Shown: positions 9,536 to 17,546, numbered from the stretch's first letter. The stretch: DNA of 32,526 nt from Myxococcota bacterium (GCA_025934105.1 JAICYS010000034.1:1-32526), one strand, 5' to 3'. The notes: a model not told the origin generated them from the sequence alone. Numbers and translations: made by a program.

Positions 9536-9985
9536 GTGAACGACGACATCAACACCCTCACCCTGGCCGGCACCGTAGCCGCCGAACCCGAGCACCGGAC
9601 CACTTCGCGGGGCAAGGCGTTCGCGGTCGTCCTCATCGAGACGCGCGTGACCTGGAGTAACCGCCAGGGCAACAGCGGCGAGCGCGTCAGCGTAGTCCCG
9701 GTGACCTGCTGGTCGACGCGCATGCTCCCGGCGTCAGGCGATCGGGTGCGCGTCGAGGGACGCCTCACCGCCAGGCCCTACACCGGACGTGACGGCGTGG
9801 AGCGGCACATCGTCGATATCGCCGCGGACAGCATCACGCCCCTCGTTGATGCCGACGAATCCAGCCCTCCCAGCGACGCGGCCAGCGAGAACCGGCGACA
9901 GCGCGGTGGAGGGGGCGGGACCGCAGAGCCGAGGGCCAACCCGACCCCGGGCGCGCCGATCGACGACTCGGACATCCCGTTTTGA
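9536..9985 (+). CDS. ssb: Single-stranded DNA-binding protein
   Basis: 149 residues. An OB-fold begins NTLTLAGTVAAEPEHRTTSR and continues AFAVVLIETRVTW, VSVVPVTCWSTRM and GDRVRVEGRLTARPY. A Gly/Arg/Pro-rich linker follows, and the protein ends in the acidic tip DDSDIPF, the conserved peptide by which SSB recruits replication and repair partners. GTG 9536 was chosen because the OB-fold starts there and a GAGGAGA ribosome site lies about 8 bp upstream; a GTG at 9461 would add 25 residues unlike any SSB. It presumably coats single strands during replication by the element's primase-helicase. Confidence 0.93.
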   Translation: MNDDINTLTLAGTVAAEPEHRTTSRGKAFAVVLIETRVTWSNRQGNSGERVSVVPVTCWSTRMLPASGDRVRVEGRLTARPYTGRDGVERHIVDIAADSITPLVDADESSPPSDAASENRRQRGGGGGTAEPRANPTPGAPIDDSDIPF

Positions 9986-9995
9986 GGAGGACCAC

Positions 9996-11408
9996 GTGAC
10001 CACCACCACCACCGCTGAGTGTTCGCTGCTCGAGCGCATGACCGCCGCCCTCGGCGCCGCCCGCACGCGCGACGAGCTGCGCGCCCGCCCGCTGCAGGAC
10101 TTCTGCGAGGTGCCCCTGCCCGAGGAGTGGCGGCGGGCCAGCGCGTGGGACGCCCTCGGCTGGATCTGGTCCCTCCACGCGAGGCCCTCGCAGCTGGTAC
10201 CGGCGGACGCCCCGCGCATCGTCCTGGTGCGCAGCGGCCGCGGGTTCGGCAAGAACCGGCTGGCCGCCGAACACGTCAACATCGTGGCCCAGCAGCTCGC
10301 CCGCCTCGTCGAGCGCGGAGCCCTCCAGCGCGAGCAGGCCCGGATCCTGATGGTCGGCCGGGCGGAGGCGGACACCCGCGACACGATGGTCCTGGGCGAC
10401 TCCGGCGTGATCGCGCGCAGCCCGCCGTGGCACCGGGCCGAGCACCTGCCGGGCTCCCGTCGGGTCCGCTGGCCCTCAGGCGTCGAAGCGCTGACCTTCA
10501 GCGCGAGCGAGCCGTCTCAGCTCCGCGGCATGAACGCGGCGTTCACCTGGTGCGACGAGGTGGCCAGCTGGGGGACGACGCTCGAAGAGACCTGGATCAA
10601 CATCGAGGCGGCGACCCGCGTCGGTCCGCTGCCGACGAAGATCCTGGCCACCACCACCCCGCGGCCGCTGCCGTGGCTGAAGGAGTTCATCAAGCGCCCT
10701 GACGTGCTCGACGTCCGTCGCCCGACGAAGGACAACATCGCGAACCTGGCGGCGGGGGTTGTGGACGCCCTGTATGCACGATTCGGCGGTGCCGTGGCGG
10801 CGCAGGAGCTCGACGGCGAGATCGTCGACATCACGGCGGCGAGCTGGTTCCCGCCGGCGGACGCCCGGATCATCGACGCGGCCCCCGGCGACATCGGCGA
10901 GCCCGTTCGCGCATGGGACCTGGCTGCCACGGCGCCCAGCGACGCGACACCCGACCCGGATTGGAGCTGCGGCGTCTTGATGGCCCGCCGCGCATCCGGC
11001 CGCTTCGTCGTTCTGCACGCCACGTTCCTTCGTGCGGGGCCGGCGGCCGTCGAAGACCTGATCAGGCGAACCGCGGAGCTCGATGGCGCTGCGGTCCCGA
11101 TCGTCGTGCCCCAAGATCCGGGCCAAGCTGGCAAGTCGCAGGTCTCCGCCCTCGTGGGTCAGCTGGCGGGGTTCGCCGTGACCAGCGAGCGGCCGACCGG
11201 TTCCAAGGAACTGCGCGCGCAGGCGTTCAGCGCGCAGTGGCAGCACGGCAACGTCGACGTCGTGCGGGGGAGCTGGAACGAGCAGGTCTTGTCACAACTC
11301 GGTGCGTTTCCAGGTGGCTTTGATCACGACGACGCCGTCGACGCCTGCTCGAGCGCCTTCAACCGGCTGTCCGTGGAGCGCGCCGCGTCAATGTGGGACG
11401 TCTTATGA
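9996..11408 (+). CDS. terL: Phage terminase large subunit
   Basis: 470 residues: the ATPase-nuclease motor that packages DNA into a procapsid. The N-terminal ATPase has the Walker A region SGRGFGKNRL (Lys86), Walker B TWCDE (Asp187, Glu188) and the coupling motif ATTTPRPLPW. The C-terminal RNase H-like nuclease shows Asp308 (RAWDLA), Asp374 (VPQDPGQAGK) and the DHDDAVDA cluster (443-450). The residue after the Walker Lys is Asn87 rather than Thr/Ser, which is unusual. GTG 9996 follows the ribosome site GAGGAGGACC, 10 bp after ssb. The protein is best placed in the group of terminases with a Terminase_6C-like nuclease. No portal gene follows, which is not the normal order. Confidence 0.93.
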   Translation: MTTTTTAECSLLERMTAALGAARTRDELRARPLQDFCEVPLPEEWRRASAWDALGWIWSLHARPSQLVPADAPRIVLVRSGRGFGKNRLAAEHVNIVAQQLARLVERGALQREQARILMVGRAEADTRDTMVLGDSGVIARSPPWHRAEHLPGSRRVRWPSGVEALTFSASEPSQLRGMNAAFTWCDEVASWGTTLEETWINIEAATRVGPLPTKILATTTPRPLPWLKEFIKRPDVLDVRRPTKDNIANLAAGVVDALYARFGGAVAAQELDGEIVDITAASWFPPADARIIDAAPGDIGEPVRAWDLAATAPSDATPDPDWSCGVLMARRASGRFVVLHATFLRAGPAAVEDLIRRTAELDGAAVPIVVPQDPGQAGKSQVSALVGQLAGFAVTSERPTGSKELRAQAFSAQWQHGNVDVVRGSWNEQVLSQLGAFPGGFDHDDAVDACSSAFNRLSVERAASMWDVL

Positions 11409-11482
11409 CAAGGAGGGGGCGCAGGCCAAACGACCTCGCGCCATTTTGGGGACCGCGGGCCACGAGGCGCGAGAATCGACTC

Positions 11483-11737
11483 ATGAACCACGCACCAGCC
11501 ATTCAGCCAGCAGCCGCCGAGGTCGCCCCCGCGGGCCGCGCAGGGTCCGCGCCGCTTCCGAGCGACCTCCGCGAGTACGTCGAAGGACTCTTCGCCCGGG
11601 CCGGGCTGAAGGACTCCGCGGCCGCGCTGAACATTTCGCCGAACGCCTTGGCGCGCGCCATTGCCGGCGCGCCCATCGCCCGCGGCACCCGCGCGTCGAT
11701 TCTTCTCCATCTCGCTCAGACGCGGGGGCGCGGATGA
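11483..11737 (+). CDS. Small HTH protein after terminase
   Basis: 84 residues from ATG 11483. The C-terminal half contains LKDSAAALNISPNALARAIA then GAPIARGTRASILLHLA, a helix-turn-helix of the kind seen in phage regulators. The frame is open from an ATG at 11405 that overlaps the terminase stop, and the extra 26 Arg-rich residues from that start look less protein-like; which start is used is unclear. A strong AAGGAGG at 11410-11416 has no start codon at the right distance. The stop overlaps the ATG of the next gene. Confidence 0.55.
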   Translation: MNHAPAIQPAAAEVAPAGRAGSAPLPSDLREYVEGLFARAGLKDSAAALNISPNALARAIAGAPIARGTRASILLHLAQTRGRG

Positions 11738-12351
11738 GCAACGTCCCGAGCAGGTTTTTTGACCTGTCTGGGCCGATCGGTGCCGCTCCCGGCTACTTCG
11801 TTCTTCGCGCGTATGACGAGGGCGCTTTCGGCCGGAGATACACGTTCTCGAATGGCGGGCCGGAGACCGGCAACCTCCTGATCCCGTGGCCAGCGGTGCC
11901 GATGTTCGAGGCCTTCATGGGCGGCCGCGCGCAGTCGTTTTCCTCAGCGCAGGTCGATCTCACCCAGGCGGCGTCGGGGCTGCCGATCGTCCCCGCGCTC
12001 CCCGGCTACTTCTTCATGCCCGTGGACGATGGGGCGCTCCGGATCTTCAGCATGGCCGGCGCTGGCACGCTGACACACCCTCCGACGATCAAGCTCAGGC
12101 AGAACACCACCGAACTCGGAACGGGCCCGGTGAAGGTCGACGCCTTCGTCGGCGCCGCGGACTACGTGATGCGCCCGGCGGTTGATATCCGTGTTCTCGC
12201 CACAGACGTGGTCGACGTTGGCACTTCGCCGATCGTGCTCGACGTGCTGGACCCCGCAACGGGAACGGGCGGTTTCGCCTGGACGGCCATCTTTGTTCTC
12301 TCCGGAACATGGATGGTTTCTGACTCCGGCGGGTTCGCCCCGGCCACCTGA
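11734..12351 (+). CDS. Unknown structural-like protein, 205 aa
   Basis: Begins on an ATGA overlap with the previous gene. The composition is rich in Gly, Pro, Phe and small hydrophobic residues in alternating strand-like stretches (GYFVLRAYDEGAFGRRYTF, KLRQNTTELGTGPVKVDAF), with few charged helices, as in virion surface or tail proteins. No signal peptide or membrane segment. I cannot assign a family. Its place between terminase and the tape-measure-like gene supports a virion role, for example tail tube or head-tail connector, but that is only positional. Confidence 0.6.
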   Translation: MSNVPSRFFDLSGPIGAAPGYFVLRAYDEGAFGRRYTFSNGGPETGNLLIPWPAVPMFEAFMGGRAQSFSSAQVDLTQAASGLPIVPALPGYFFMPVDDGALRIFSMAGAGTLTHPPTIKLRQNTTELGTGPVKVDAFVGAADYVMRPAVDIRVLATDVVDVGTSPIVLDVLDPATGTGGFAWTAIFVLSGTWMVSDSGGFAPAT

Positions 12352-12413
12352 CAACGCACTCGTGATCCCGTCCCCGACGTATCCGCATCAACCGACCACA
12401 AGGAGACAAGCAC

Positions 12414-12602
12414 ATGGCCATCACCACCGACGATAGGCGCACTACGGATGGACCGACCCCGCCCGCCCGGCCGGCGAAGCTATCCGGGCGGGCGCTCATG
12501 ATCGCCCGCCACCAAAACCCCACCATCAAGGCACCCAACACGGCTGCCGGCCTTCGTGGCCGGGCGCTCTACGTCGCTCGCACTCACGGAGCCACGCGAT
12601 GA
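12414..12602 (+). CDS. Small basic protein with internal duplication, 62 aa
   Basis: ATG 12414 with the ribosome site AAGGAGA about 7 bp upstream. The C-terminal half contains the motif GRALMIAR and then GRALYVAR about 20 residues later, an internal duplication. No family recognised. It overlaps the next gene by four bases. With the next gene it occupies the place where siphophages encode tail assembly chaperones, just ahead of the tape measure gene. Confidence 0.5.
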   Translation: MAITTDDRRTTDGPTPPARPAKLSGRALMIARHQNPTIKAPNTAAGLRGRALYVARTHGATR

Positions 12603-13090
12603 GCGTCGCTGCCGTCACAGCCCCTTCGGCGCGGCTTACTCTGACCGAGCTCGCCGGAGTGGCCGCGGAGTTGCAGCGGAGGGACCTCGATCAGAAACGG
12701 CGTCAGCAGCTGTTTGATCGAGTCGTCAAGGCCCGCGAGGCGGAGATTGCGGCGGCGTACGGACCGGCAGGCTACGACACCATCGTGATCTCGACGGCTA
12801 CAGAGATCCTCGCCCGAGAGGGCGGTCGTCAGCTTGTCGAAGACGCGGCGGCCCGTCGAGCCGTCACTGCCGAAAAGGAACGCCGCGCGGCCGAATGGCG
12901 CGCCGGGCGTGCAGCCAGATGGGCGGCGCTGAGCCCGGAGCGCAAGACGCTGCTCGTCATCGCTCATGCCCTAGGCGGGAGGAACACGTTCGCCGGGGAG
13001 ACGATCCTCGAACATGCCGAGCAGCTCGAACGCGATGGCGGCCCGGTGGTCCCCGCGTTCTTCGAGGAAGGTGAGCGGCCGCCGCAATGA
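12599..13090 (+). CDS. Unknown helical protein, possible tail assembly chaperone
   Basis: 163 residues, predicted almost wholly helical and highly charged (LTLTELAGVAAELQRRDLDQ, KRRQQLFDRVVKAREAEIAA). Starts on an ATGA overlap. Position upstream of the tape-measure-like gene and helical build are compatible with a tail assembly chaperone, but I see no slippery heptamer or alternative-frame extension to support a G/GT-type frameshift. No family recognised. Confidence 0.55.
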   Translation: MSVAAVTAPSARLTLTELAGVAAELQRRDLDQKRRQQLFDRVVKAREAEIAAAYGPAGYDTIVISTATEILAREGGRQLVEDAAARRAVTAEKERRAAEWRAGRAARWAALSPERKTLLVIAHALGGRNTFAGETILEHAEQLERDGGPVVPAFFEEGERPPQ

Positions 13091-13096
13091 TGACTC

Positions 13097-13260
13097 CCCT
13101 CGCCGCCAAAGTGTGGTGGCTCTGCACGCGCGCCCGGAACCAGTCGTCGACGGTGGCGGAGGTCTCCTTCCGCTCTTGTTCCGTTGAGCGTTTGGGGTTC
13201 GTCGAGACCTCTCAGACGCGAGGTACGAAGCCGGAGTTCGAATCTCCGGGGCGGCGAGGG
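13097..13260 (+). ncRNA. tRNA-like structured element (T-arm plus 11-bp closing helix)
   Basis: CGGAG-TTCGAAT-CTCCG (13232-13248) is a perfect tRNA T-arm with the consensus T-loop. It is followed directly by bases 13250-13260, an exact complement of 13097-13107, which acts as an acceptor-like helix of 11 bp. GTGT (13111-13114) and GCAC (13124-13127) can form a D-like stem around a GG-containing loop. ACCTC/GAGGT (13207-13224) forms another stem. At 155-164 nt it is too long for a tRNA and no canonical anticodon arm fits. It may be a degenerate or split tRNA, or a structured RNA. A weak 60-codon frame (13087-13269) covers it. Confidence 0.35.
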
Positions 13261-13326
13261 AACTACTGACCGGCAGCTACGGCGCCGGGTCGTCTGTCGC
13301 TGGAATGACTCTTCTGGAGGGACTCC

Positions 13327-15030
13327 GTGAGCACAGTCATTGACGAATTCTTCGTCGCGATAGGCCTGAAGGTCGACGCGACCGGCGCCCAGCAACTAAA
13401 GCAGCAGACCGACGCGGCGAAATCCCACTTGTTCTCGCTCGGCAACGCGGTGAAGGCGTTCGCCACGGGCTTCGTCGCGAAGTCGATCGCGGACATCAAC
13501 AGCAGCTTCGAGCAGAACCGGATCCAGATCGCCGGGTTCCTGAACGCGCTCAACCTCGCTCCCAGCTTCACGACGGGCCTGACCGAGGCTGACGGGATCA
13601 TCCAGAAGATCATCACGGACGCCGCCAGGCTACCCGGCGAGGCCGAGGAATACATCGAGGTCTTCAAGTCGAACGCCGCGTTTCTGAAGACGGCCATGCC
13701 GGGCGCCGATGCCGGCCAGATCGCCGCCTTCACGAACCGCCTGACGGCCGTCGCCAAGACGGTCGCCAGCACCATGGACGCCGGCCAAATCGCTCGCGAG
13801 TCCGGGATGCTGCTGGGCGCCCAGGGGCGCGCCGGCACGCACAACGTCCTGTGGCAGAAGCTGATGCCGTTCCTGATGCAGGTCGACGGCCAAGCGAAGA
13901 TCACGGCGCAGTCGTTCAACGCGATGACGCAGCCGAAGCGCGTCGAGCTCCTCAACAAGGCGTTCGACAAGCTGCAGCCCGCGCTGGACGCCGCCTCCGA
14001 CACCTTCGACGCGATGTGGGGGGCGGCCGTCTCCGGGGCGCGGCAGTTCGTGCGCGCCGCGACGCCAGGGCTGTTCAAGGGGCTGAAGACTGGCATCGCT
14101 GCCGTCACGGGGATGTTCATCGACGGCGATGGCAAGCTCACGGCGTTCGGAGAGTCCATCGCGCACCTCGGCCGCGATATCGGTACCTTCGTCACCCGGA
14201 CGCTGCGGATGGTCTTCGGTCTGAGCAAGGCCCTCTTCCATCTCGTCGACTCGTCGGTCGCAGCGAAGGGAGCGCTGGTCGGTATCGGCGTGGCGATCGT
14301 GGGCCTCGAGAGAGTGCTCACGTTCGGACTGCTCGGCGCGTTCATCCTGGTCGCCGAGGATCTCTACACCTTCTACGAGGGCGGCCAGAGCGTGGTGGGC
14401 CTGCTCGCGCAGAAGTTTCCGTGGGCAGTCGGGCTCGTCGAAGTCGGGCTGGGCGTCCTGGGCGCCGCGTTCGTCGCGACGCAGGCCGCTGCCGTCACGG
14501 CCGGGATCGAGACCGCCGCGGCGTGGACGATCGCGAACCTCCCGATCGTCCTGATGATCGCCAGCCTCGGCGTCCTCGCGGCCGCCATCGTCGGGGTCAT
14601 CAAGCACTGGGACGAATTCAAGACGACCGTGAAGTTCCTGCCGCGGTTGGCCGCGGCGCAGGCCGGAGACGCGATCACGAACCTGTTCGGCGGCCACGCC
14701 AACGCCGAGGAGCAGGTGAGCGCGGCCCTCGTCGGAGAGGTCGAAGGCCTCAAATACAGGAAGTCGGGGAAATTGTTACCGGGCGCGGAGGGGCCGGCGT
14801 TCCGGCCCGAGCTACTCGGCGGCAACAAGGCCGAACCGGTGGCGAGCCCGGCCTACGGCCACTACCTGCACACCCTGTCGGAGCAGAACAAGTCCGTCCC
14901 GGAGACGGCGGCCGATCGGCCGAACGTCAACCAGTCCAACCACATCACCATCAACACCACCGACGGCGCCTCAGGCGGGCGGGCCGCCGCGCGCGAGATC
15001 GTGCGTGGCACACAGAAGGCGTATCGCTGA
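13327..15030 (+). CDS. Tape-measure-like tail protein
   Basis: 567 residues. The N-terminus IDEFFVAIGLKVDATGAQQL then KQQTDAAKSHLFSLGNAVKA resembles phage tail tape measure proteins, which set tail length and pass into the host envelope. The middle has hydrophobic helices (about 305-345 and 365-430, for example LVGIGVAIVGLERVL and VLMIASLGVLAAAIVGVI), and the C-terminus HITINTTDGASGGRAAAREI is the usual end of such proteins. GTG 13327 follows the ribosome site GGAGGGA. The protein is short for a tape measure, predicting a short tail if functional. No tail tube or chaperone is recognised upstream. Confidence 0.75.
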   Translation: MSTVIDEFFVAIGLKVDATGAQQLKQQTDAAKSHLFSLGNAVKAFATGFVAKSIADINSSFEQNRIQIAGFLNALNLAPSFTTGLTEADGIIQKIITDAARLPGEAEEYIEVFKSNAAFLKTAMPGADAGQIAAFTNRLTAVAKTVASTMDAGQIARESGMLLGAQGRAGTHNVLWQKLMPFLMQVDGQAKITAQSFNAMTQPKRVELLNKAFDKLQPALDAASDTFDAMWGAAVSGARQFVRAATPGLFKGLKTGIAAVTGMFIDGDGKLTAFGESIAHLGRDIGTFVTRTLRMVFGLSKALFHLVDSSVAAKGALVGIGVAIVGLERVLTFGLLGAFILVAEDLYTFYEGGQSVVGLLAQKFPWAVGLVEVGLGVLGAAFVATQAAAVTAGIETAAAWTIANLPIVLMIASLGVLAAAIVGVIKHWDEFKTTVKFLPRLAAAQAGDAITNLFGGHANAEEQVSAALVGEVEGLKYRKSGKLLPGAEGPAFRPELLGGNKAEPVASPAYGHYLHTLSEQNKSVPETAADRPNVNQSNHITINTTDGASGGRAAAREIVRGTQKAYR

Positions 15031-15049
15031 CAGCGAAAGGAACACAGCA

Positions 15050-15733
15050 ATGACCACCATCGATCCGGAGTCCGGCGCGACGATCCCCGAGAACGCCACC
15101 GCGCCGTTCCCGAACCCGGGGGAGACCGCGCAGGACTACGACGCGCAGGCACAGGGCGAAGTGCTACAGCAGTACCGCGAATCGCCGAAACTGACGGCGA
15201 CGATCGCGGCTCTGATGAGCGGCTGGCAGGCGATCGAGAACTGTGCGGTCACGATCTCGAAGCTACGCGACCCGGCGATCGCCGCGTCCAGCGACCCGGC
15301 GATCAAATCCGTGAACCTCGATCGCATCGGCGAGCTCGTCGGGCAATCGAGAGTGCTTTCCAGCGGGACCGTCCTCTCGGACACCGACTACCTGGTGCTC
15401 ATCGCGAAGAGGATCGCGCGCAACCAAGCCATCGGCAGCTCGCCCGAGTTCATCGCGTACCTCGAGTACGTATTCGGGGCGACGCCGTTTCGCTACATCG
15501 ACTTCGGTGGCATGGTCGTCGGGATCGAAGTCGAGACCGGCGCGACGCCCAACCCCGACCAGATCGCCCTGCTGAACGATGGGCCCACGCCGAGGGCGAT
15601 GCCCGTCAGCGAGGTCAGGGTCTGGCACGGGGAGACGTGGTTCGGCTTTGCCGACGACCCTCGCCCTGGAGTGCGCGGGTTCGGATCTCTGAGCGATCCG
15701 TCTGTCGGTGGCCACATGGCCGAGTTGTTCTAA
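15050..15733 (+). CDS. DUF2612-like baseplate protein
   Basis: 227 residues. The central part, NLDRIGELVGQSRVLSSGTV then LSDTDYLVLIAKRIARNQAI, then GSSPEFIAYLEYVFG, matches the pattern of DUF2612 phage proteins: few residues defining a genome-independent 'single origin, later entry' helix pair, typical of baseplate or tail-tip components. The C-terminal part is strand-rich and ends SVGGHMAELF. ATG 15050 has a GAAAGGAA ribosome site. It is 19 bp after the tape-measure-like gene, the usual place for distal tail genes. No further tail fibre gene follows. Confidence 0.65.
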   Translation: MTTIDPESGATIPENATAPFPNPGETAQDYDAQAQGEVLQQYRESPKLTATIAALMSGWQAIENCAVTISKLRDPAIAASSDPAIKSVNLDRIGELVGQSRVLSSGTVLSDTDYLVLIAKRIARNQAIGSSPEFIAYLEYVFGATPFRYIDFGGMVVGIEVETGATPNPDQIALLNDGPTPRAMPVSEVRVWHGETWFGFADDPRPGVRGFGSLSDPSVGGHMAELF

Positions 15734-15793
15734 CCGCCCGGCACGCTGGACGGGGAAGGGGCCGGAGGACGTCAGAAGACCGGAGGTTGGCCG

Positions 15794-16381
15794 ATGGCAG
15801 TCGCGCCCGTTCCGACGTTCGACATTCCGAGTCCGTCACGCCCGTCGGTCCACCTGCCGGTCGTTCGGGACGGCGACGAGATCACGCTGCCGCGGTCGCG
15901 CCGGCGGCGGTCGCCGGTGCCGCGGGCGACGCTGGCGGCCGACAGTCCCGAAACCCTCGGCAACCTGCGCCTGACGCGCGCGGAACGGGCCGAGATGGCC
16001 ATCGACCTTGAGCATCTGGATGGCGTGGACTTTGGGCCGCCGGCGGATGACCGTGACTGCCCGCCGGGCCCGTGCGGTCACGTCGGGTGCCGCTACCACC
16101 TCTATATCGAGGTCGATGGCGATCGGACGACACTGATGTTCCCAGGCAGGCACATCGACGAGATCCCCGAGACGTGCAGTCTACGCGCAGCCCGGGCGCC
16201 CTTGCCGAGACGCGGGAACTCGAAGAACGCAGGCGCGCCGGCCATGACCTGCGCCGAGGTCGGCCGGTTCCTGAACCTCACCGCCGAGACAGTGCGACGC
16301 GAACTGGAGACCGCGCTGGAGAAGCTGCGGGCGGCGCGGGGCTTGGGCGCGGAGCCGGCCCGCGACAGACGGCGCAAATGA
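15794..16381 (+). CDS. Sigma-70 region 4-like DNA-binding protein
   Basis: 195 residues. The last third, MTCAEVGRFLNLTAETVRRE then LETALEKLRAARGLG, matches the helix-turn-helix of sigma factor region 4, which contacts the -35 element. The middle has CPPGPCGHVGCRYHLYIEVD, a Cys-containing motif also present in small region-4 proteins I associate with deltaproteobacteria. Sigma region 2 is absent, so it cannot be a complete sigma factor. ATG 15794 has a GGAGGT ribosome site. It ends five bases from the convergent cyclase gene. It could be a late-gene activator that redirects host RNA polymerase, or a captured host regulator. Confidence 0.7.
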   Translation: MAVAPVPTFDIPSPSRPSVHLPVVRDGDEITLPRSRRRRSPVPRATLAADSPETLGNLRLTRAERAEMAIDLEHLDGVDFGPPADDRDCPPGPCGHVGCRYHLYIEVDGDRTTLMFPGRHIDEIPETCSLRAARAPLPRRGNSKNAGAPAMTCAEVGRFLNLTAETVRRELETALEKLRAARGLGAEPARDRRRK

Positions 16382-16386
16382 TGATT

Positions 16387-17256
16387 TCAGGCGTCGTTCG
16401 ACTTCTGACGGCGTACGTGCCACGGCGGAGACGGCACGCTGCCGTCGTCCGCGGGTTCTCGCCCAATTTCTGCCAGGTACGAACGCATCCACTGTCGGTT
16501 CGCTCGGACGGTCAGCCCGGCAACGCCCGTCCGTGGACCGACGTCCCGCCTGTCTCGTTTGACCGCGGCTTCGAACATGGCCTGTGCATCGAGTATTTCG
16601 TCGTGGATGTACGGGGTGCGTCGCCCGGGTGTCCAGGTCGGGAACAGGTCCAGGTACGAGAGTCCGTCCCAGGGATCATTACGTACCTGCGTAGGTCCGA
16701 AGAGCCCAGACGGTCCGCGCAAGGCCAGGAAGCGTCGGGCATCGTCGGACACGACGACCCGCGGGTATTTCGCGATCGATGTTTCGATCTTGTGTGCCTC
16801 GACGAGGGCTTGGCCGACCAAGATTCCACCCTCGGTGTGCATCAGATCCCCCAGGACGATCGCGCCGCGCGGCAGCAGGCCGTTGCCGATGAACCCCTGG
16901 CAGACCTTCTGGACGTGATCGACCAGCAACCCGGTCTCCTCCCGGGAAGGCTCGCACGAACAGACGAAGGTGTCGGAGAAAAACTGCGCCAGGACCGACG
17001 TACCGTACGTGCGGCCGGATCGGATGAAGATCTCCTTCCGGGTCGCTTCGGTCTGGACGCGACCGGCGACGACGTTCACTCCCGCGCCTATCGCATTCAG
17101 AACGTGAGGCGTTCGGTCACGACAGAGGAGGTCGCTCCAGCCCAAGATGTCTACGAACGCGAGCAGGCGGGTGCTGAACGCATGGGCAAGCGACGGCTCC
17201 TGCTCTCGGCGGCTTCGCATCGGCCGGATTGTGCGATCGGCGTCCAACGATGTCAC
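16387..17256 (-). CDS. Class III nucleotide cyclase domain protein, Pycsar-like
   Basis: 289 residues from GTG 17256. The class III cyclase core is seen as LLAFVDILGWSDLL (metal-binding Asp36), then FFSDTFVCSC (second metal Asp95), then LLPRGAIVLGDL and GGILVGQALVEAHKIE. This stand-alone, single-domain pattern is that of the pyrimidine cyclases (PycC) of Pycsar anti-phage defence, which make cCMP or cUMP on infection. That function is an inference: substrate specificity cannot be read and no cNMP-binding membrane or TIR effector lies beside it. It is transcribed against the element's other genes, 33 bp after a ribbon-helix-helix gene, so it looks like cargo. An ATG at codon 13 is an alternative start. 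Confidence 0.75.
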   Translation of the reverse strand: MTSLDADRTIRPMRSRREQEPSLAHAFSTRLLAFVDILGWSDLLCRDRTPHVLNAIGAGVNVVAGRVQTEATRKEIFIRSGRTYGTSVLAQFFSDTFVCSCEPSREETGLLVDHVQKVCQGFIGNGLLPRGAIVLGDLMHTEGGILVGQALVEAHKIETSIAKYPRVVVSDDARRFLALRGPSGLFGPTQVRNDPWDGLSYLDLFPTWTPGRRTPYIHDEILDAQAMFEAAVKRDRRDVGPRTGVAGLTVRANRQWMRSYLAEIGREPADDGSVPSPPWHVRRQKSNDA

Positions 17257-17289
17257 CTCTGCGCTCGGCGCTGTAAGCCGGCGGGGCGT

Positions 17290-17502
17290 TTAGCCGCCGC
17301 GCTTGGCCGCGCGGTGCGCCTCTCGCGCGACACGCTTGGCGGCCTGGTCGAGGGCCGTGGAGCGTACCCAGTCGGAAAGGGTTCGGCGATCGAGGTCGGC
17401 CGCGCGCTGGATGAGGGCTTCCTCAGCCTCCGTAACCCGCATTTGCACGAGCCCCGACTTCCGCTCCTCGGGGTTCTTTTTGGGCCGACCTCTGTCCGCC
17501 AT
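17290..17502 (-). CDS. Ribbon-helix-helix protein upstream of the cyclase
   Basis: 70 residues from ATG 17502. LVQMRVTEAEEALIQRAADL then DRRTLSDWVRSTALDQAAK is a ribbon-helix-helix DNA-binding domain similar to those of DUF1778/CopG-type antitoxins and plasmid regulators, with the N-terminal basic arm GRPKKNPEERKS. The C-terminal tail is Lys/Arg-rich. It lies 33 bp upstream of the cyclase and is probably its repressor; no acetyltransferase or RNase toxin partner is visible. The frame is open further upstream, but that region is an AT-rich promoter area and the ATG matches the family start. Confidence 0.75.
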   Translation of the reverse strand: MADRGRPKKNPEERKSGLVQMRVTEAEEALIQRAADLDRRTLSDWVRSTALDQAAKRVAREAHRAAKRGG

Positions 17503-17546
17503 GGACGCCGGCAATCTACGTCGACGCAGAGGGTTTCTCCAAGGGC

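Noticed and set aside
13102-13256. A standard tRNA gene
   Set aside because: The T-arm and acceptor-like helix fit, but the length is about twice that of a tRNA, the first acceptor pair next to the T-arm is A-G, and no anticodon arm fits.
13087-13269. A 60-codon rightward reading frame overlapping the 12599 gene
   Set aside because: Its composition is unlike its neighbours (many Ser, Thr, Arg, scattered Cys and Trp) and it covers a tRNA-like fold; the ATGA overlap alone is weak support. Kept only as a note under the ncRNA entry.
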